Assembly: GCF_003144095.1 (NCBI RefSeq)
Contig: NZ_NSKH01000018.1
Span: forward strand, 2,599,202 to 2,663,201
Reading direction: 5' to 3'
Source of the DNA: Streptomyces sp. ICBB 8177
GTDB taxonomy: Bacteria > Actinomycetota > Actinomycetes > Streptomycetales > Streptomycetaceae
Length of the DNA stretch: 64,000 nucleotides
Below, piece by piece: positions 1 through 9,222 of the stretch (position 1 is its first letter; every line of letters starts with the position of its first letter). The position numbers were made by a program, and so were the translations under genes. Below the pieces are notes generated by a model. It was not told the origin of the DNA. It saw only the letters and a program-made list of their open reading frames with translations, and made no database searches.

Positions 1-1
1 G

Positions 2-250
2 GCGCAGGGCGGCGGGATGCCCGGCATGCCCGGCATCCCGGGCATGGCAGGCGGTGGCGCCCGCAAGAAGAAGCAGGTCAAGCAGGCCAAGGGCAAGCAG
101 CGCAGCGGCAACCCGCAAAAGCGCCGCGCCGAGGAGGCCGCCGCGGCGGCCCGCCGCGAGCAGCAGTCCGGCGGCGCCTTCGACCTTCCCGCGGGCAGCG
201 ACGGCCAGAATTTCGAACTGCCCGACGAGTTCAAGAAGTTCATGGGCTGA
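2..250 (+). CDS. ffh: Signal recognition particle protein Ffh, C-terminal tail (partial)
   Basis: Only the last ~82 residues are present and the frame runs in from the left edge. The segment opens with a Gly/Met-rich stretch (repeated MPGMPG-like units), continues with a Lys/Arg-rich linker (residues KKKQVKQAKGK) and ends in an acidic FELPDEFKKFMG. Such a Met/Gly-rich, basic tail follows the RNA- and signal-binding M domain in actinobacterial Ffh, the GTPase subunit of the signal recognition particle. The GTPase domain lies outside the window. Identification rests on this tail and on the neighbours (rpsP-trmD-rplS, which lie close to ffh in Streptomyces). Confidence 0.8.
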   Translation, partial: AQGGGMPGMPGIPGMAGGGARKKKQVKQAKGKQRSGNPQKRRAEEAAAAARREQQSGGAFDLPAGSDGQNFELPDEFKKFMG

Positions 251-317
251 GCCGGCCCGTGACCGACGGCAGCCCGAGAAGAAGCCCCGCCCGCGACGCG
301 ACCCCGACGGGACCTCG

Positions 318-833
318 ATGAGAGTCCACATCCGCCCGCCGCGGCCCTCCGACGTGCCCGCCTACGCCGAGGCCGTGCTGCGCTCCGCCGACCACATCGG
401 CACGTGGAACCCCGTCGAGCCGGACGGCCTGCCGGACCTGCTGCGCCGGCAGGGCCCGGCGATGCGCAGCTTCCTGGTGATCGACGACGAGAGCGGCGGC
501 ATCGTCGGCAAGTGCAACGTCACCAACATCGTGCGCGCCCGGTTCGGCAACGGTGTCCTCGGCTACGACTCCTACCTGCCGTTCGCGGGCACCGGGCGGA
601 TGACCGAGGGGATGCGGCTGGTCGTGGACCGCTGCTTCCAGGACATGCCCGACGGGCTCGGGCTGCACCGGCTGGAGATCAACGTCCAGCCGGGCAACGA
701 CCGGTCCATCGCGCTGGCGAAACGCCTGGGCTTCCGCCACGAGGGCTTCTCCCCGCGCATGCTCTACCTGAAGGGCGCCTGGCGCGACCACGAGCGCTTC
801 GCCCTGACCGCCGAGGAGTGGCCCGGCGCCTGA
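318..833 (+). CDS. GNAT family N-acetyltransferase (RimJ/RimL-like)
   Basis: A 171-residue protein with the fold signature of acetyl-CoA-dependent N-acetyltransferases. Residues ~117-143 carry the RimJ/RimL-type pattern HRLEI-x3-PGNDRSIALAKRLGF followed by HEG, where the acetyl-CoA pyrophosphate loop and helix lie. N-terminal residues VHIRPPRPSDVPAYAEAV match the usual first strand and helix. The ATG at 318 is chosen because the protein then begins directly with the domain; the same frame is open further upstream without domain content. It follows ffh by 67 bp, so it may be cotranscribed. The substrate (ribosomal protein, small molecule or antibiotic) cannot be told from sequence. Confidence 0.8.
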   Translation: MRVHIRPPRPSDVPAYAEAVLRSADHIGTWNPVEPDGLPDLLRRQGPAMRSFLVIDDESGGIVGKCNVTNIVRARFGNGVLGYDSYLPFAGTGRMTEGMRLVVDRCFQDMPDGLGLHRLEINVQPGNDRSIALAKRLGFRHEGFSPRMLYLKGAWRDHERFALTAEEWPGA

Positions 834-927
834 GGCGCGAGGCGGTCGGGGGGAGGCCGTACGGCCCCTGACGCCCCGCGCGGCCCGGGGCCTGCGGGCG
901 TCCCGCGCGACTGTCGGTGTCATTACG

Positions 928-933
928 TATGGT
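928..933 (+). promoter_or_regulatory. Possible -10 box of the ftsH-like gene
   Basis: TATGGT lies 6 bp before the ATG at 940, which would place transcription start on or next to the start codon (a leaderless mRNA, common in Streptomyces). No convincing -35 hexamer is seen at the proper distance, and no Shine-Dalgarno sequence precedes the ATG. Confidence 0.3.
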
Positions 934-939
934 CGAGCC

Positions 940-2871
940 ATGACCAACGCCGTACCGCCCCGCCAGGACCCGGAGCAGCCGTGGCGCTCCGAGGGCGCCC
1001 CGCCGCCCCGGCCGCCCCGGGGTCCGCGGCGCGGCATCGGCGTCTGGGGCGGCATGATCGTCGCCGCGATCGCCGTGTTCCTGATCACGGACCTGCTCCT
1101 GTCCGTCTTCGGCGGCAGCAGTACGCGATCGGTGCCGTACACGGAGTTCAGCAAGGAGCTGTCGGCGGGCAACGTCACCAAGATCTACGCCAAGGGCGAC
1201 GCGATCCAGGGCGAGCTGCGCAAGCCCGCCCGGGTCCCCGGCGGCAGCGGCACCTACCGCGAGTTCAGCACGCTGCGGCCGTCGTTCGCGAACGACCCCG
1301 TCTGGTCCGAGCTGACCAAGCACGACGTCACCGTCACCGCGGAGCCGGTGGTCCAGCAGCGCAGCTTCCTCGCCAACCTGCTGATCTCGCTCGCCCCGAT
1401 GCTGGTGCTGGTCGTCCTGTGGGTGCTGATCGCCCGCAGGATGGGCGGCGCGCTGTCCGGTGGGCTCGGCGGCCTCGGCCGCAAGGCGCCGCCCAAGCCG
1501 GTGGTGCCCGGTGAGGACAGCAGGCGCACCACGTTCGAGGACGTGGCCGGCATCGACGAGGTCGAGGCGGAGCTGAGCGAGGTCGTCGACTTCCTCAAGC
1601 GCCCCGACGCCTACCGCAGGCTCGGCGCCCGCATGCCGCGCGGCGTGCTGCTGTCGGGCCCGCCGGGCACCGGCAAGACGCTGCTGGCCAGGGCGGTGGC
1701 CGGCGAGGCGGACGTGCCGTTCTTCTCCGCCTCGGCGTCGGAGTTCATCGAGATGATCGTCGGCGTCGGCGCGGGCCGGGTGCGCGAGCTGTTCGCCGAG
1801 GCCCGCAAGGACGCGCCGTCGATCATCTTCATCGACGAGATCGACACCATCGGGCGGGCCCGCGGCAGCGGGGGCGGGCTCGGCGGCCACGACGAGCGCG
1901 AGCAGACCCTCAACCAGATCCTCACCGAGATGGACGGGTTCTCCGGCTCCGAGGGCGTCGTCGTGATCGCCGCCACCAACCGCGCCGACGTCCTGGACCC
2001 GGCGCTCACCCGCCCCGGCCGCTTCGACCGCACCGTCTCCGTCAGCCCGCCGGACCGCGGCGGCCGCGAGGCGATCCTGCGCATCCACACCCGCGAGGTG
2101 CCGCTCGCCCCCGACGTCGACCTCGCCCAGGTCGCCCGCACCACCCCCGGCATGACCGGCGCCGAGCTGGCCAACCTCACCAACGAGGCCGCCCTGCTCG
2201 CCGTCAAGCGGGACCGCGACGACGTGGGGCCCGGCGAGCTGTCCGACGCGCTGGAGAAGGTCCAGCTCGGCGCGGAACGCCCGCTGGTGATGCCGGAGGA
2301 GGAGCGCCGCCGCACCGCCTACCACGAGAGCGGCCACGCGCTGCTGGGCATGCTCCAGCCCGGTGCCGACCCGGTCCGCAAGGTCACCATCGTGCCGCGC
2401 GGCCGCGCCCTGGGCGTCACGCTCTCCACACCCGACGCCGACCGCTACGCGTACACCGAGCCGTACCTGCGCGGCCGGGTCATCGGCGCGCTGGGTGGAA
2501 TGGCCGCGGAGCAGACCGTCTTCGGCGTCGTCACCACCGGCGCGGAGAGCGACCTGGAGCAGGTCACGAACATCGTGCGCGGCATGGTCGGCCGGTGGGG
2601 GATGAGCGAGCGCATAGGCCGGCTGACCGCGCTGCCGCAGGACGCGCAGCAGGCGTACGGCCTGTCGGCGGCGCCCGCGACGCTCGACGCGGTCGACGCC
2701 GAGATGCGCCGGATCGTCGACGAGTGCTACGAGGAGGCGCGCCGCCTGCTCACCGCCCACCGGCCCCAACTCGACGCCCTGGCCGCCGCGTTGCTGGAAC
2801 GCGAGACGCTGGAGGAGGGCGAGGCGTACAGCACGGCGGGCATCCCCAGGCTGACGAAGCCGGAGGACTGA
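940..2871 (+). CDS. ftsH: ATP-dependent zinc metalloprotease, FtsH family
   Basis: A 643-residue membrane AAA protease, full length for the family. It has two transmembrane segments (about residues 32-59 and 143-168) bracketing a small extracytoplasmic domain, then an AAA module with Walker A GPPGTGKT (240-247), Walker B IIFIDEID (295-302) and the second-region-of-homology RPGRFD. The peptidase domain has the zinc motif HESGH (462-466) and the third ligand in AESDLEQ (Asp ~538), so it should be active. Family role: degradation of misfolded membrane proteins and short-lived regulators. Actinomycetes usually have another ftsH near tilS-hpt, so this is probably a paralogue. It converges on the methyltransferase gene to its right. 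Confidence 0.92.
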   Translation: MTNAVPPRQDPEQPWRSEGAPPPRPPRGPRRGIGVWGGMIVAAIAVFLITDLLLSVFGGSSTRSVPYTEFSKELSAGNVTKIYAKGDAIQGELRKPARVPGGSGTYREFSTLRPSFANDPVWSELTKHDVTVTAEPVVQQRSFLANLLISLAPMLVLVVLWVLIARRMGGALSGGLGGLGRKAPPKPVVPGEDSRRTTFEDVAGIDEVEAELSEVVDFLKRPDAYRRLGARMPRGVLLSGPPGTGKTLLARAVAGEADVPFFSASASEFIEMIVGVGAGRVRELFAEARKDAPSIIFIDEIDTIGRARGSGGGLGGHDEREQTLNQILTEMDGFSGSEGVVVIAATNRADVLDPALTRPGRFDRTVSVSPPDRGGREAILRIHTREVPLAPDVDLAQVARTTPGMTGAELANLTNEAALLAVKRDRDDVGPGELSDALEKVQLGAERPLVMPEEERRRTAYHESGHALLGMLQPGADPVRKVTIVPRGRALGVTLSTPDADRYAYTEPYLRGRVIGALGGMAAEQTVFGVVTTGAESDLEQVTNIVRGMVGRWGMSERIGRLTALPQDAQQAYGLSAAPATLDAVDAEMRRIVDECYEEARRLLTAHRPQLDALAAALLERETLEEGEAYSTAGIPRLTKPED

Positions 2872-2873
2872 CG

Positions 2874-2924
2874 GCCCGCCGGACCGGGCCGCGCCGCCGC
2901 GCCCGCCGGACCGGGCCGCGCCGC
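2874..2924. repeat. 27-bp-period direct repeat between convergent genes
   Basis: Two nearly identical copies of a 24-bp GC-only segment start at 2874 and 2901 (period 27). Each copy contains GGCCC and GGGCC blocks that can pair, so transcripts from either side could fold here. The repeat lies in the 81-bp gap between the 3' ends of ftsH and the methyltransferase gene and may serve as a bidirectional terminator; there is no T-run. Confidence 0.5.
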
Positions 2925-2952
2925 TCCGTACGTCAACGCCCTGCGCACGCCG

Positions 2953-3741
2953 TCACGTTCGGGCGATGACGTACCGAAGGACGTTCTCCATCCGTACCGT
3001 GCCGTCCCCGGCGCGGTACGGGTGAAGGGCCTCCGTCAGCTCCTTCTCCGTCTGCACGCGGTCCGCCGCAGCGATCGCGGCGTCGAACACGCCGGTGGCG
3101 ATCAGGCCGCGCACCGCGCTGTCGAGATCGGCGTAGCCGAACGGGCAGCGCACCCGGCCCCCGCCGTCCGGCCGCAGACCCGCCGCCCGGCACAGCCCCT
3201 CCAGGTCGTCGCGCCCGGCGACCTCGGCCGCCGGACCCAGCACCCCGGCCGTGGCGCAGCGCTCCGGCGGACCCCACCCGGCGACCACCACCGCCGCGCC
3301 CCGCCGGGCCAGCCGCGCCGCCGCCGTCAGCTCCGCGCCCCTTCCGGCGGCCGGGGCGAACGGGTCGAAGGCGGTCACCACGGTGAACGCGGGCGCGGCC
3401 GGATCCGCCGCGGCGCCCGCCCCGCCCTGCGCCAGCCGCACCGCCGGGTGCGCCGGCAGCCGGTCACGCGCCAGCGCGAGCCGCCGCTCGTCGTGGTCCA
3501 CCCCGGTCACCGCAGCGCCCCTGGCCGCCGCCAGCAGCAGCGCGAGCCCCGTGCCGCACCCCAGCGCCAGCAGCCGGGTATGCGTGCCCACGGCCAGCCG
3601 CTCGTACACCGCCTCGTACAGCGGCACCAGCATCCTCTCCTGGATCTCCGCCCAGTCCCTCGCGCGTCCGGCGTCCGCGTCGGCCTGCGCCGCGGGTCCG
3701 CCGACCCAACCGGGCCTGCCGGGTACCAGCGTGGGTGTCAT
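2953..3741 (-). CDS. Class I SAM-dependent methyltransferase
   Basis: A 262-residue protein with the Rossmann-like methyltransferase fold. Motif I is LALGCGTGLAL at residues 58-68, followed by an acidic residue at the end of strand 2 (VDHDE, ~81-85) that would bind the SAM ribose. No helical or membrane extension is present. The N-terminal helix RARDWAEIQERMLVPLYEAVYERL resembles small-molecule methyltransferases of secondary metabolism rather than rRNA enzymes; this is an inference. The gene is divergent from proS, with a 171-bp shared control region. The ATG at 3741 is the first good start. The substrate is unknown. Confidence 0.8.
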   Translation of the reverse strand: MTPTLVPGRPGWVGGPAAQADADAGRARDWAEIQERMLVPLYEAVYERLAVGTHTRLLALGCGTGLALLLAAARGAAVTGVDHDERRLALARDRLPAHPAVRLAQGGAGAAADPAAPAFTVVTAFDPFAPAAGRGAELTAAARLARRGAAVVVAGWGPPERCATAGVLGPAAEVAGRDDLEGLCRAAGLRPDGGGRVRCPFGYADLDSAVRGLIATGVFDAAIAAADRVQTEKELTEALHPYRAGDGTVRMENVLRYVIART

Positions 3742-3874
3742 CGAACCGCCTCACTCCGCTCCGTGCGGGTTGTGTGACCCCCCGCAACCAGACAACCCGG
3801 CAACCGACCGGTAGTCCAGAGTCCGTACGGGTGGGGTTCGGCGAGCCGCCGGTGACCTGGCGGGACCGGACGGA

Positions 3875-3905
3875 TTCACACCCGGTGCCCGGTGCCCCGT
3901 ACGAT
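3875..3905 (+). promoter_or_regulatory. Candidate leaderless promoter of proS
   Basis: TTCACA (3875-3880) and TACGAT (3900-3905) form a recognisable sigma-70-type pair with a 19-bp spacer. The -10 box ends 7 bp before the ATG at 3913, so the mRNA would start at or next to the codon. This agrees with the lack of a Shine-Dalgarno sequence. The spacer is longer than the ideal 17 bp. Confidence 0.4.
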
Positions 3906-3912
3906 CGGCGCC

Positions 3913-5325
3913 ATGGCAAAGGCTCCCGTGCTCACCCCCCAGGCGGACGACTTCCCGCGCTGGTACCAGGACCTGATCAACAAGGCCGAACTGGCCGACA
4001 ACGGCCCGGTACGCGGCACGATGGTGATCCGCCCGTACGGCTACGGCCTGTGGGAGCGCATGCAGCAGGAGATGGACGCGCGCATCAAGGACGCGGGGGC
4101 CGCCAACGCCTACTTCCCGCTGTTCATCCCGCAGTCGTACCTGACCCGCGAGGCCGAGCACGTCGAGGGCTTCGCCCCGGAGCTTGCGGTCGTCACGCAC
4201 GGCGGCGGCAAGGACCTCGAAGAGCCCGTGGTGGTCCGGCCCACCTCCGAGACCATCATCAACGAGTACTTCTCCAAGTGGGTGCAGAGCTACCGCGACC
4301 TGCCCCTGCTGATCAACCAGTGGGCCAACGTGGTCCGTTGGGAGATGCGCCCGCGCGTCTTCCTGCGCACCACCGAGTTCCTCTGGCAGGAGGGCCACAC
4401 CGCGCACGCCACGTACGAGGACGCCCGCGACTACGCGGCCCGCATCCACCGCCACGTCTACGGCGACTTCATGACCAACGTGCTGGCCATCGACGCGGTA
4501 CTCGGCCGCAAGACCGCCAAGGAGCGGTTCGCGGGCGCCATCAACACCCTCACCCTCGAATCGATGATGGGTGACGGCAAGGCCCTCCAGATGGGCACCA
4601 GCCACGAGTTGGGCCAGAACTTCGCCAAGGCCTTCCACACCCAGTACCTGTCCAAGGACGGCGAGCAGGAACTGGTCTGGCAGACCTCCTGGGGCACCTC
4701 GACCCGCATGGTGGGCGGTCTGATCATGTCGCACGGCGACGACAACGGCCTGCGGGTGCCGCCGCGGCTCGCGCCCGTCCAGGTCGTCGTGCTCGCCATC
4801 AAGGGCGACGACGCGGTGCTCGCCGCGGTCCGCGAGACCGGCAACCGGCTCAAGGCCGCCGGGCTGCGGGTCCAGGTCGACGACCGCACCGACACCCCGT
4901 TCGGCCGCCGCGCCGTCGACTGGGAGCTCAAGGGGGTCCCGGTCCGCGTGGAGATCGGCCCGCGCGACCTGGAGAACGGCACCGCGATGCTCGCCCGCCG
5001 CATCCCCGGCGGCAAGGAGCCGGTGGCGGTCGGCGAGTTGGCCGAGCTGCTGCCGAAGGTGCTGGAGGAGGACCAGGCGCTGCTGCTCGCCCAGTCCCGC
5101 GAGCGCCGCGAGTCGCGTACGGCGGACGTGCGCACCATCGCGGAGGCGGCCGAGGCGGCGGCGGCCGGCTGGGCCCGTATCCCGTGGTCCGACCTCGGCC
5201 CCGAGGGCGAGGCCGAGCTGGCGGAACAGGGCGTCACCGTGCGCTGCCTGGTCGCCGAGGACGGGTCGGTGCCGGAGGCGGACGACGCACCCGGTAACGT
5301 CGCGATCGTCGCGCGGGCGTACTGA
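3913..5325 (+). CDS. proS: Prolyl-tRNA synthetase, archaeal/eukaryotic type (ProS type 3)
   Basis: Joins proline to tRNA-Pro. The 470-residue protein is the short form without the bacterial editing insertion. Class II motif 2 is seen at ~142-160 (RWEMRPR, FLRTTEF, EGHTAH) and motif 3 at ~261-284 (GTSTRMVGG, HGDDNGLRVPP). The C-terminal domain ends in Tyr (AIVARAY), as in the Thermus/eukaryotic-like group, but the Cys cluster that binds zinc there is reduced to one Cys. I chose ATG 3913 over an in-frame GTG at 3892 because of the promoter box just before it. Streptomyces normally also carry a long bacterial-type proS downstream of dxr, beyond this window, so this may be a second or replacement enzyme. 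Confidence 0.93.
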   Translation: MAKAPVLTPQADDFPRWYQDLINKAELADNGPVRGTMVIRPYGYGLWERMQQEMDARIKDAGAANAYFPLFIPQSYLTREAEHVEGFAPELAVVTHGGGKDLEEPVVVRPTSETIINEYFSKWVQSYRDLPLLINQWANVVRWEMRPRVFLRTTEFLWQEGHTAHATYEDARDYAARIHRHVYGDFMTNVLAIDAVLGRKTAKERFAGAINTLTLESMMGDGKALQMGTSHELGQNFAKAFHTQYLSKDGEQELVWQTSWGTSTRMVGGLIMSHGDDNGLRVPPRLAPVQVVVLAIKGDDAVLAAVRETGNRLKAAGLRVQVDDRTDTPFGRRAVDWELKGVPVRVEIGPRDLENGTAMLARRIPGGKEPVAVGELAELLPKVLEEDQALLLAQSRERRESRTADVRTIAEAAEAAAAGWARIPWSDLGPEGEAELAEQGVTVRCLVAEDGSVPEADDAPGNVAIVARAY

Positions 5326-5450
5326 GGCGCCAGGGTCGCGCCGGGCGGCCGGGCGGCGCGTCCTCGCGCCCGGGGCGCCGGTGCGTGAGGGAGCGCGGAG
5401 GGGGCGTGCGCGTCCGGCGGTACGCCCCGACTTGTTGACGCTTGCACAGC

Positions 5451-5459
5451 TTGTCCACA
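5451..5459 (+). other. DnaA box (perfect TTGTCCACA)
   Basis: The nonamer TTGTCCACA is the consensus DnaA binding site of Streptomyces. It lies in the 248-bp gap between proS and the zincin-like gene, in a locally AT-richer patch that also holds TTGTTGAC and TTGCACAGC. One of three such boxes in the window. Confidence 0.55.
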
Positions 5460-5573
5460 GACATCCGCACCCGCCCTCAGTCGGATGCATGAGCCCGAAC
5501 TGACGAGTACGTGCAAATTATTTGGGATGCCCTGGAATCGGAACACCAGGGCACCTCCCCTCGTTGTCACGAC

Positions 5574-6164
5574 GTGAGCACGACACCACCTGTCCTCGCC
5601 GCCGAGCTGGCAGCCGCGTGGGCCGACATTCAGCGGCACCACCCCGAACTGCCGGATCTGGCCGCCCCCGAGTCCCTGATCGGAGAGTCCTCGTCCGCCT
5701 GCGGCACCGAACTCTCCTTCGAACGGCTGCTGCACGAGGCCGTGCACGGCATCGCCGCCGCCCGCGGCGTCCGTGACACCTCGCGTGCCGGCCGCTATCA
5801 CAACCGCCGCTTCCTGGCGATCGCCGACGAGCTGGGCCTCGACCACTCCGAGGAACCGCATCCGAGCAGTGGCTTCTCGCTCGTCGTCCTGCGCCCGGAC
5901 ACCAGAAGGAGGTACCGGCCGACCATCGAACGACTTCAGCGCGCGCTCAAGGCGCACGTCGTCGCCACCACCGCCGACACCGCCCGCACCTTCCGCGGAC
6001 CAGCCGCCCGGCACGGCTCGTCCGGTGGAGGGGTGAGGGTCAAGGCGGTCTGCGACTGCGGGCGCAACGTCCGGGTCGTCCCCTCGGTGCTGGAACAGGC
6101 GCCGATCATGTGCGGCAAGTGCGGTCAGCCCTTCCGCATCCCGGAGGTGGTCGGCGCGGCGTGA
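5574..6164 (+). CDS. SprT-like zincin-fold protein with C-terminal zinc ribbon
   Basis: A 196-residue protein with a putative metallopeptidase helix HEAVHG at residues 54-59, the HExxH motif of SprT-like zincins, and a four-Cys zinc ribbon (Cys160, Cys162, Cys180, Cys183) near the C-terminus. The same layout occurs in SprT-type proteins, of which Spartan-like members process DNA-protein crosslinks; a role of that kind here is only inference. The GTG at 5574 is chosen because the protein then starts next to the domain; a second GTG at 5511 is in frame and would add 21 residues. It lies upstream of rpsP but is separated from it by 227 bp holding a separate promoter region. Confidence 0.65.
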   Translation: MSTTPPVLAAELAAAWADIQRHHPELPDLAAPESLIGESSSACGTELSFERLLHEAVHGIAAARGVRDTSRAGRYHNRRFLAIADELGLDHSEEPHPSSGFSLVVLRPDTRRRYRPTIERLQRALKAHVVATTADTARTFRGPAARHGSSGGGVRVKAVCDCGRNVRVVPSVLEQAPIMCGKCGQPFRIPEVVGAA

Positions 6165-6391
6165 ACGCGTGAACGCGAGGCGGTCGGCTCGGCTTGACAG
6201 TCGTATCGGGGGCATGACAGTCGGGTGCGGGGCCGGCCGTCCCGTATGGCAGAATGGTCAGCTGAGCACTCGGCAGCCGTGCAGGACCCCTCTCTCCTTC
6301 GGCTGACGCGTCCGTCGGGCATCCGGCTCCCACAACCCCACGTGGCGGCCAGGCATGCCCAACCACGTCAACACCAGGAGAACCCACTCCC

Positions 6392-6835
6392 GTGGCAGTC
6401 AAGATCAAGCTGAAGCGTCTGGGCAAGATCCGTTCGCCTCACTACCGCATCGTCATCGCCGACTCCCGCACCCGCCGTGACGGCCGGGCCATCGAGGAGA
6501 TCGGTCTGTACCACCCGGTGCAGAACCCGTCGCGCATCGAGGTCGACGCCGAGCGCGTCGCCTACTGGTTGGGCGTCGGCGCGCAGCCGACCGAGCCGGT
6601 GCTCGCCATCCTGAAGAAGACCGGCGACTGGCAGAAGTTCAAGGGCGAGCCCGCCCCGGCGCCGCTGCTGCAGCCGGAGCCGAAGGCCGACAAGCGCGCC
6701 CTGTTCGAGGCCGCCGCCAAGGAGTCCGCCGACGAGCCCAAGGGCGAGGCGATCACCCCCAAGGCGAAGAAGGCCGACAAGAAGGCTGACGACGCTGCCG
6801 AGGCCGCGGCCCCGGCCGAGTCCACCGAGGCCTGA
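6392..6835 (+). CDS. rpsP: 30S ribosomal protein S16
   Basis: The first ~85 residues are a complete S16 ([20 protein letters not shown], then [14 protein letters not shown]). S16 binds 16S rRNA in the body of the small subunit. The remaining ~60 residues form a low-complexity Ala/Lys/Glu tail that is typical of actinobacterial S16 and absent from the E. coli protein. The start is GTG at 6392, preceded by CAGGAGAA at about 6375-6382. Upstream, TGACAGTCG occurs twice 20 bp apart (6195 and 6215) and an extended -10-like TGGCAGAAT lies at 6247-6255, so the leader would be ~130 nt. First gene of the rpsP-KH-rimM-trmD-rplS group. Confidence 0.97.
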   Translation: MAVKIKLKRLGKIRSPHYRIVIADSRTRRDGRAIEEIGLYHPVQNPSRIEVDAERVAYWLGVGAQPTEPVLAILKKTGDWQKFKGEPAPAPLLQPEPKADKRALFEAAAKESADEPKGEAITPKAKKADKKADDAAEAAAPAESTEA

Positions 6836-6837
6836 GC

Positions 6838-7077
6838 ATGCTCGACGAGGCTCTTGAGCACCTCGTGAAGGGCATTGTCGACAACCCCGACGACGTGCAC
6901 GTCGCCGAGCGCACCTTGCGTCGCGGCCGCGTGCTGGAGGTCCGGGTCCACCCGGACGACCTCGGCAAGGTGATCGGCCGCAACGGCCGTACCGCCCGCG
7001 CCCTGCGCACCGTCGTCGGCGCCCTCGGCGGGCGCGGCATCCGCGTCGACCTCGTCGACGTGGACCAGGTCCGCTGA
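6838..7077 (+). CDS. khpA: KH-domain RNA-binding protein (KhpA family)
   Basis: A 79-residue single KH domain. The GxxG RNA-binding loop is GKVIGRNG (residues 43-50), followed by the helix RTARALRTVVGAL. Proteins of this size and position between rpsP and rimM are the KhpA family, which in other Gram-positives works with KhpB on mRNA and affects cell division. Starts only 2 bp after the rpsP stop, so it is translationally linked to it. Confidence 0.88.
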   Translation: MLDEALEHLVKGIVDNPDDVHVAERTLRRGRVLEVRVHPDDLGKVIGRNGRTARALRTVVGALGGRGIRVDLVDVDQVR

Positions 7078-7225
7078 GCAGTACGACCGACCGGCGCGGG
7101 CCGGGAGCGGCTCCGGCCGCCCCCGGCCCGCGTTGGTTTGACCACCGCCGCCGTCCGCTCCGGCGGCCCGGCGGACGGGGGACCGCAGTCCGAAGCGGAA
7201 GCCAGACCGAAAGGCAGCGAGAAAC

Positions 7226-7852
7226 GTGCAGCTGGTAGTCGGCCGGATCGGCCGCGCCCACGGGATCAAGGGCGAAGTCACGGTCGAGGTGCGCACCGAC
7301 GAGCCCGAGCTGCGGCTCGGCCCGGGCGCCGTGCTGGCCACCGACCCGCCCGCGGCCGGACCGTTGACCGTCGAGACCGGCCGGGTGCACAGCGGACGCC
7401 TGCTGCTGCGCTTCGCGGGCGTACCCGACCGCACCGCGGCCGAGGCGCTGCGCAACACCCTGCTGATCGCCGAGGTGGACCCCGAGGAGACCCCCGAGGA
7501 CCCCGAGGAGTTCTACGACCATCAGCTGATCGACCTGGACGTGGTGACGACCGACGGCACCGAGATCGGGCGGATCAGCGAGATCTCCCACCTGCCGTAC
7601 CAGGACCTGCTGATCGTCCGGCGGCCGGACGGCGCCGAGATCATGGTCCCGTTCGTCTCCGACATCGTTCCGGAGATCGACCTGGAGGCCCAGCGCGCGG
7701 TCATCGACCCGCCCCCCGGCCTGATCGACGACTCCGCCGCCGAGATCGCCGCCCCGGGCGAGGCGAAAGGCGACACCGCGAAGAGCGACACCGCGAAGGA
7801 CGACGGCGACGCCGACGACGCGGACGCGACCGCGCCCGGCGACGGCGCCTGA
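7226..7852 (+). CDS. rimM: 16S rRNA processing protein RimM
   Basis: Assists maturation of the 30S head together with S19. The 208-residue protein begins [18 protein letters not shown], the RimM N-terminal barrel (to ~residue 85), followed by a PRC-barrel (about 95-170, with [17 protein letters not shown]). The last ~35 residues are an acidic Ala/Asp/Lys tail not seen in E. coli RimM. GTG start at 7226; the upstream AAGGCAGCGAGAAAC gives only a weak ribosome site. The gap from the KH gene (148 bp) is the longest inside this cluster. Confidence 0.94.
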   Translation: MQLVVGRIGRAHGIKGEVTVEVRTDEPELRLGPGAVLATDPPAAGPLTVETGRVHSGRLLLRFAGVPDRTAAEALRNTLLIAEVDPEETPEDPEEFYDHQLIDLDVVTTDGTEIGRISEISHLPYQDLLIVRRPDGAEIMVPFVSDIVPEIDLEAQRAVIDPPPGLIDDSAAEIAAPGEAKGDTAKSDTAKDDGDADDADATAPGDGA

Positions 7853-7878
7853 CCGCAGCGGAACGGACCGCCTGACCC

Positions 7879-8688
7879 ATGCGCATCGACGTCGTCACCA
7901 TCTTCCCCGAGTACCTCGAACCGCTGAACGTCTCCCTCGTCGGCAAGGCCAGGGCCCGCGGCACGCTGGACGTACGCGTGCACGACCTGCGCGAGTGGAC
8001 CCACGACCGGCACAACACCGTCGACGACACCCCGTACGGCGGCGGGCCCGGCATGGTCATGAAGCCCGACGTGTGGGGCGAGGCGCTGGACGCGGTCGCC
8101 GCCTCGGGCGAGGGCGCCCCGGCACTCGTGGTGCCCACCCCGAGCGGCCGCCCGTTCACCCAGGAACTCGCCGTGGAACTGGCGGCCAAGCCCTGGCTGG
8201 TCTTCGCGCCCGCACGCTACGAGGGCATCGACCGCCGCGTCATCGACGACTACGCCACGCGCTGGGAGGTCCACGAGGTCTCCATCGGCGACTACGTGCT
8301 GGCCGGCGGCGAGGCCGCGGTGCTGGTGATCACCGAGGCGGTCGCCCGGCTGCTGCCCGGCGTCCTGGGCAACGCCGAGTCCCACCGCGACGACTCCTTC
8401 GCCCCAGGCGCGATGGCCGACCTGCTGGAGGGCCCCGTCTACACCAAGCCGCCGGTCTGGCGGGAGCGCGGCATCCCCGAGGTGCTGCTCAGCGGCCACC
8501 ACGGCAGGATCGCCCGCTGGCGGCGCGACGAGGCGTTCCGCCGCACCGCGGCCCACCGGCCCGACCTGATCGAGCGCTGCGACCCGGCCGCGCTCGACAA
8601 GCACGACCGCGCGCTGCTCGCGGAACTCGGCTGGGAGCCCGGCCCGGACGGGCGATTTGGGCGAGCGCCCGGGGCCGTGGAAGAATAG
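7879..8688 (+). CDS. trmD: tRNA (guanine-N1)-methyltransferase TrmD
   Basis: Makes m1G37 in the anticodon loop of tRNAs and so prevents +1 frameshifting. It has 269 residues, the usual length. The SPOUT-fold signatures are present: YGGGPGMVM (~53-61) near the substrate pocket and the trefoil-knot segment [15 protein letters not shown] (~136-150). ATG start at 7879, 26 bp after rimM, in the same operon. Confidence 0.96.
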   Translation: MRIDVVTIFPEYLEPLNVSLVGKARARGTLDVRVHDLREWTHDRHNTVDDTPYGGGPGMVMKPDVWGEALDAVAASGEGAPALVVPTPSGRPFTQELAVELAAKPWLVFAPARYEGIDRRVIDDYATRWEVHEVSIGDYVLAGGEAAVLVITEAVARLLPGVLGNAESHRDDSFAPGAMADLLEGPVYTKPPVWRERGIPEVLLSGHHGRIARWRRDEAFRRTAAHRPDLIERCDPAALDKHDRALLAELGWEPGPDGRFGRAPGAVEE

Positions 8689-8819
8689 GCCGCTGCCGTA
8701 CGCCCGCCGAGCGCCCCTGCCACAGGGGGAACGACGCCAGGCCGGCCGGACCGGCATCACCGAACCCGTACCAACGTACCGTCGATGACCTGTGGCATCG
8801 GCGAGGAAAGCAGACGAAC

Positions 8820-9170
8820 ATGTCTCACGTGCTCGACGTAGTCGACGCCGCCTCCAAGCGCGACGACGTCCCGGCCTTCCGCCCGGGCGACACCATCAAC
8901 GTCCACGTCCGCGTCATCGAGGGCAACCGCTCCCGCGTCCAGCAGTTCAAGGGCGTCGTCATCCGCCGCCAGGGCTCCGGCGTCCGTGAGACCTTCACGG
9001 TCCGCAAGGTCAGCTTCAGCGTCGGCGTGGAGCGCACCTTCCCGGTCCACACCCCGATCGTCGAGAAGATCGAGGTCGTGACCCGCGGTGACGTCCGTCG
9101 CGCCAAGCTCTACTACCTGCGTGAGCTGCGCGGCAAGGCCGCCAAGATCAAGGAGAAGCGCGAGAACTGA
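8820..9170 (+). CDS. rplS: 50S ribosomal protein L19
   Basis: A 116-residue L19, found at the subunit interface near the 30S. Characteristic segments are [26 protein letters not shown] and [19 protein letters not shown] at the C-terminus. ATG at 8820 follows GAGGAAAG at 8802-8809. A 131-bp gap separates it from trmD, which leaves room for a separate promoter. Last gene of the translation cluster and 93 bp before the signal peptidase genes. Confidence 0.97.
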   Translation: MSHVLDVVDAASKRDDVPAFRPGDTINVHVRVIEGNRSRVQQFKGVVIRRQGSGVRETFTVRKVSFSVGVERTFPVHTPIVEKIEVVTRGDVRRAKLYYLRELRGKAAKIKEKREN

Positions 9171-9222
9171 GTCTCGCCCTTCCGGTCCGCGCCCGGCCCT
9201 CGCCGGCCTGATACGCGGACTC

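Noticed and set aside
679-2769. Long open frame on the minus strand opposite ftsH
   Set aside because: It is the GC-rich antisense shadow of the FtsH coding sequence: low-complexity, Arg/Ala/Gly-rich, no domain, no ribosome site. The same holds for similar long frames, for example at 57579-61130 and 44495-46978 on the minus strand.
3742-3912. T-box leader before proS
   Set aside because: No T-box consensus (AGGGUGGNACCGCG-like) and a promoter box close to the ATG leave no room for a leader RNA.
6194-6222. TTGACA upstream of rpsP as a sigma-70 promoter
   Set aside because: The hexamer is perfect but no -10 box lies 16-19 bp downstream; only the duplicated TGACAGTCG is notable.
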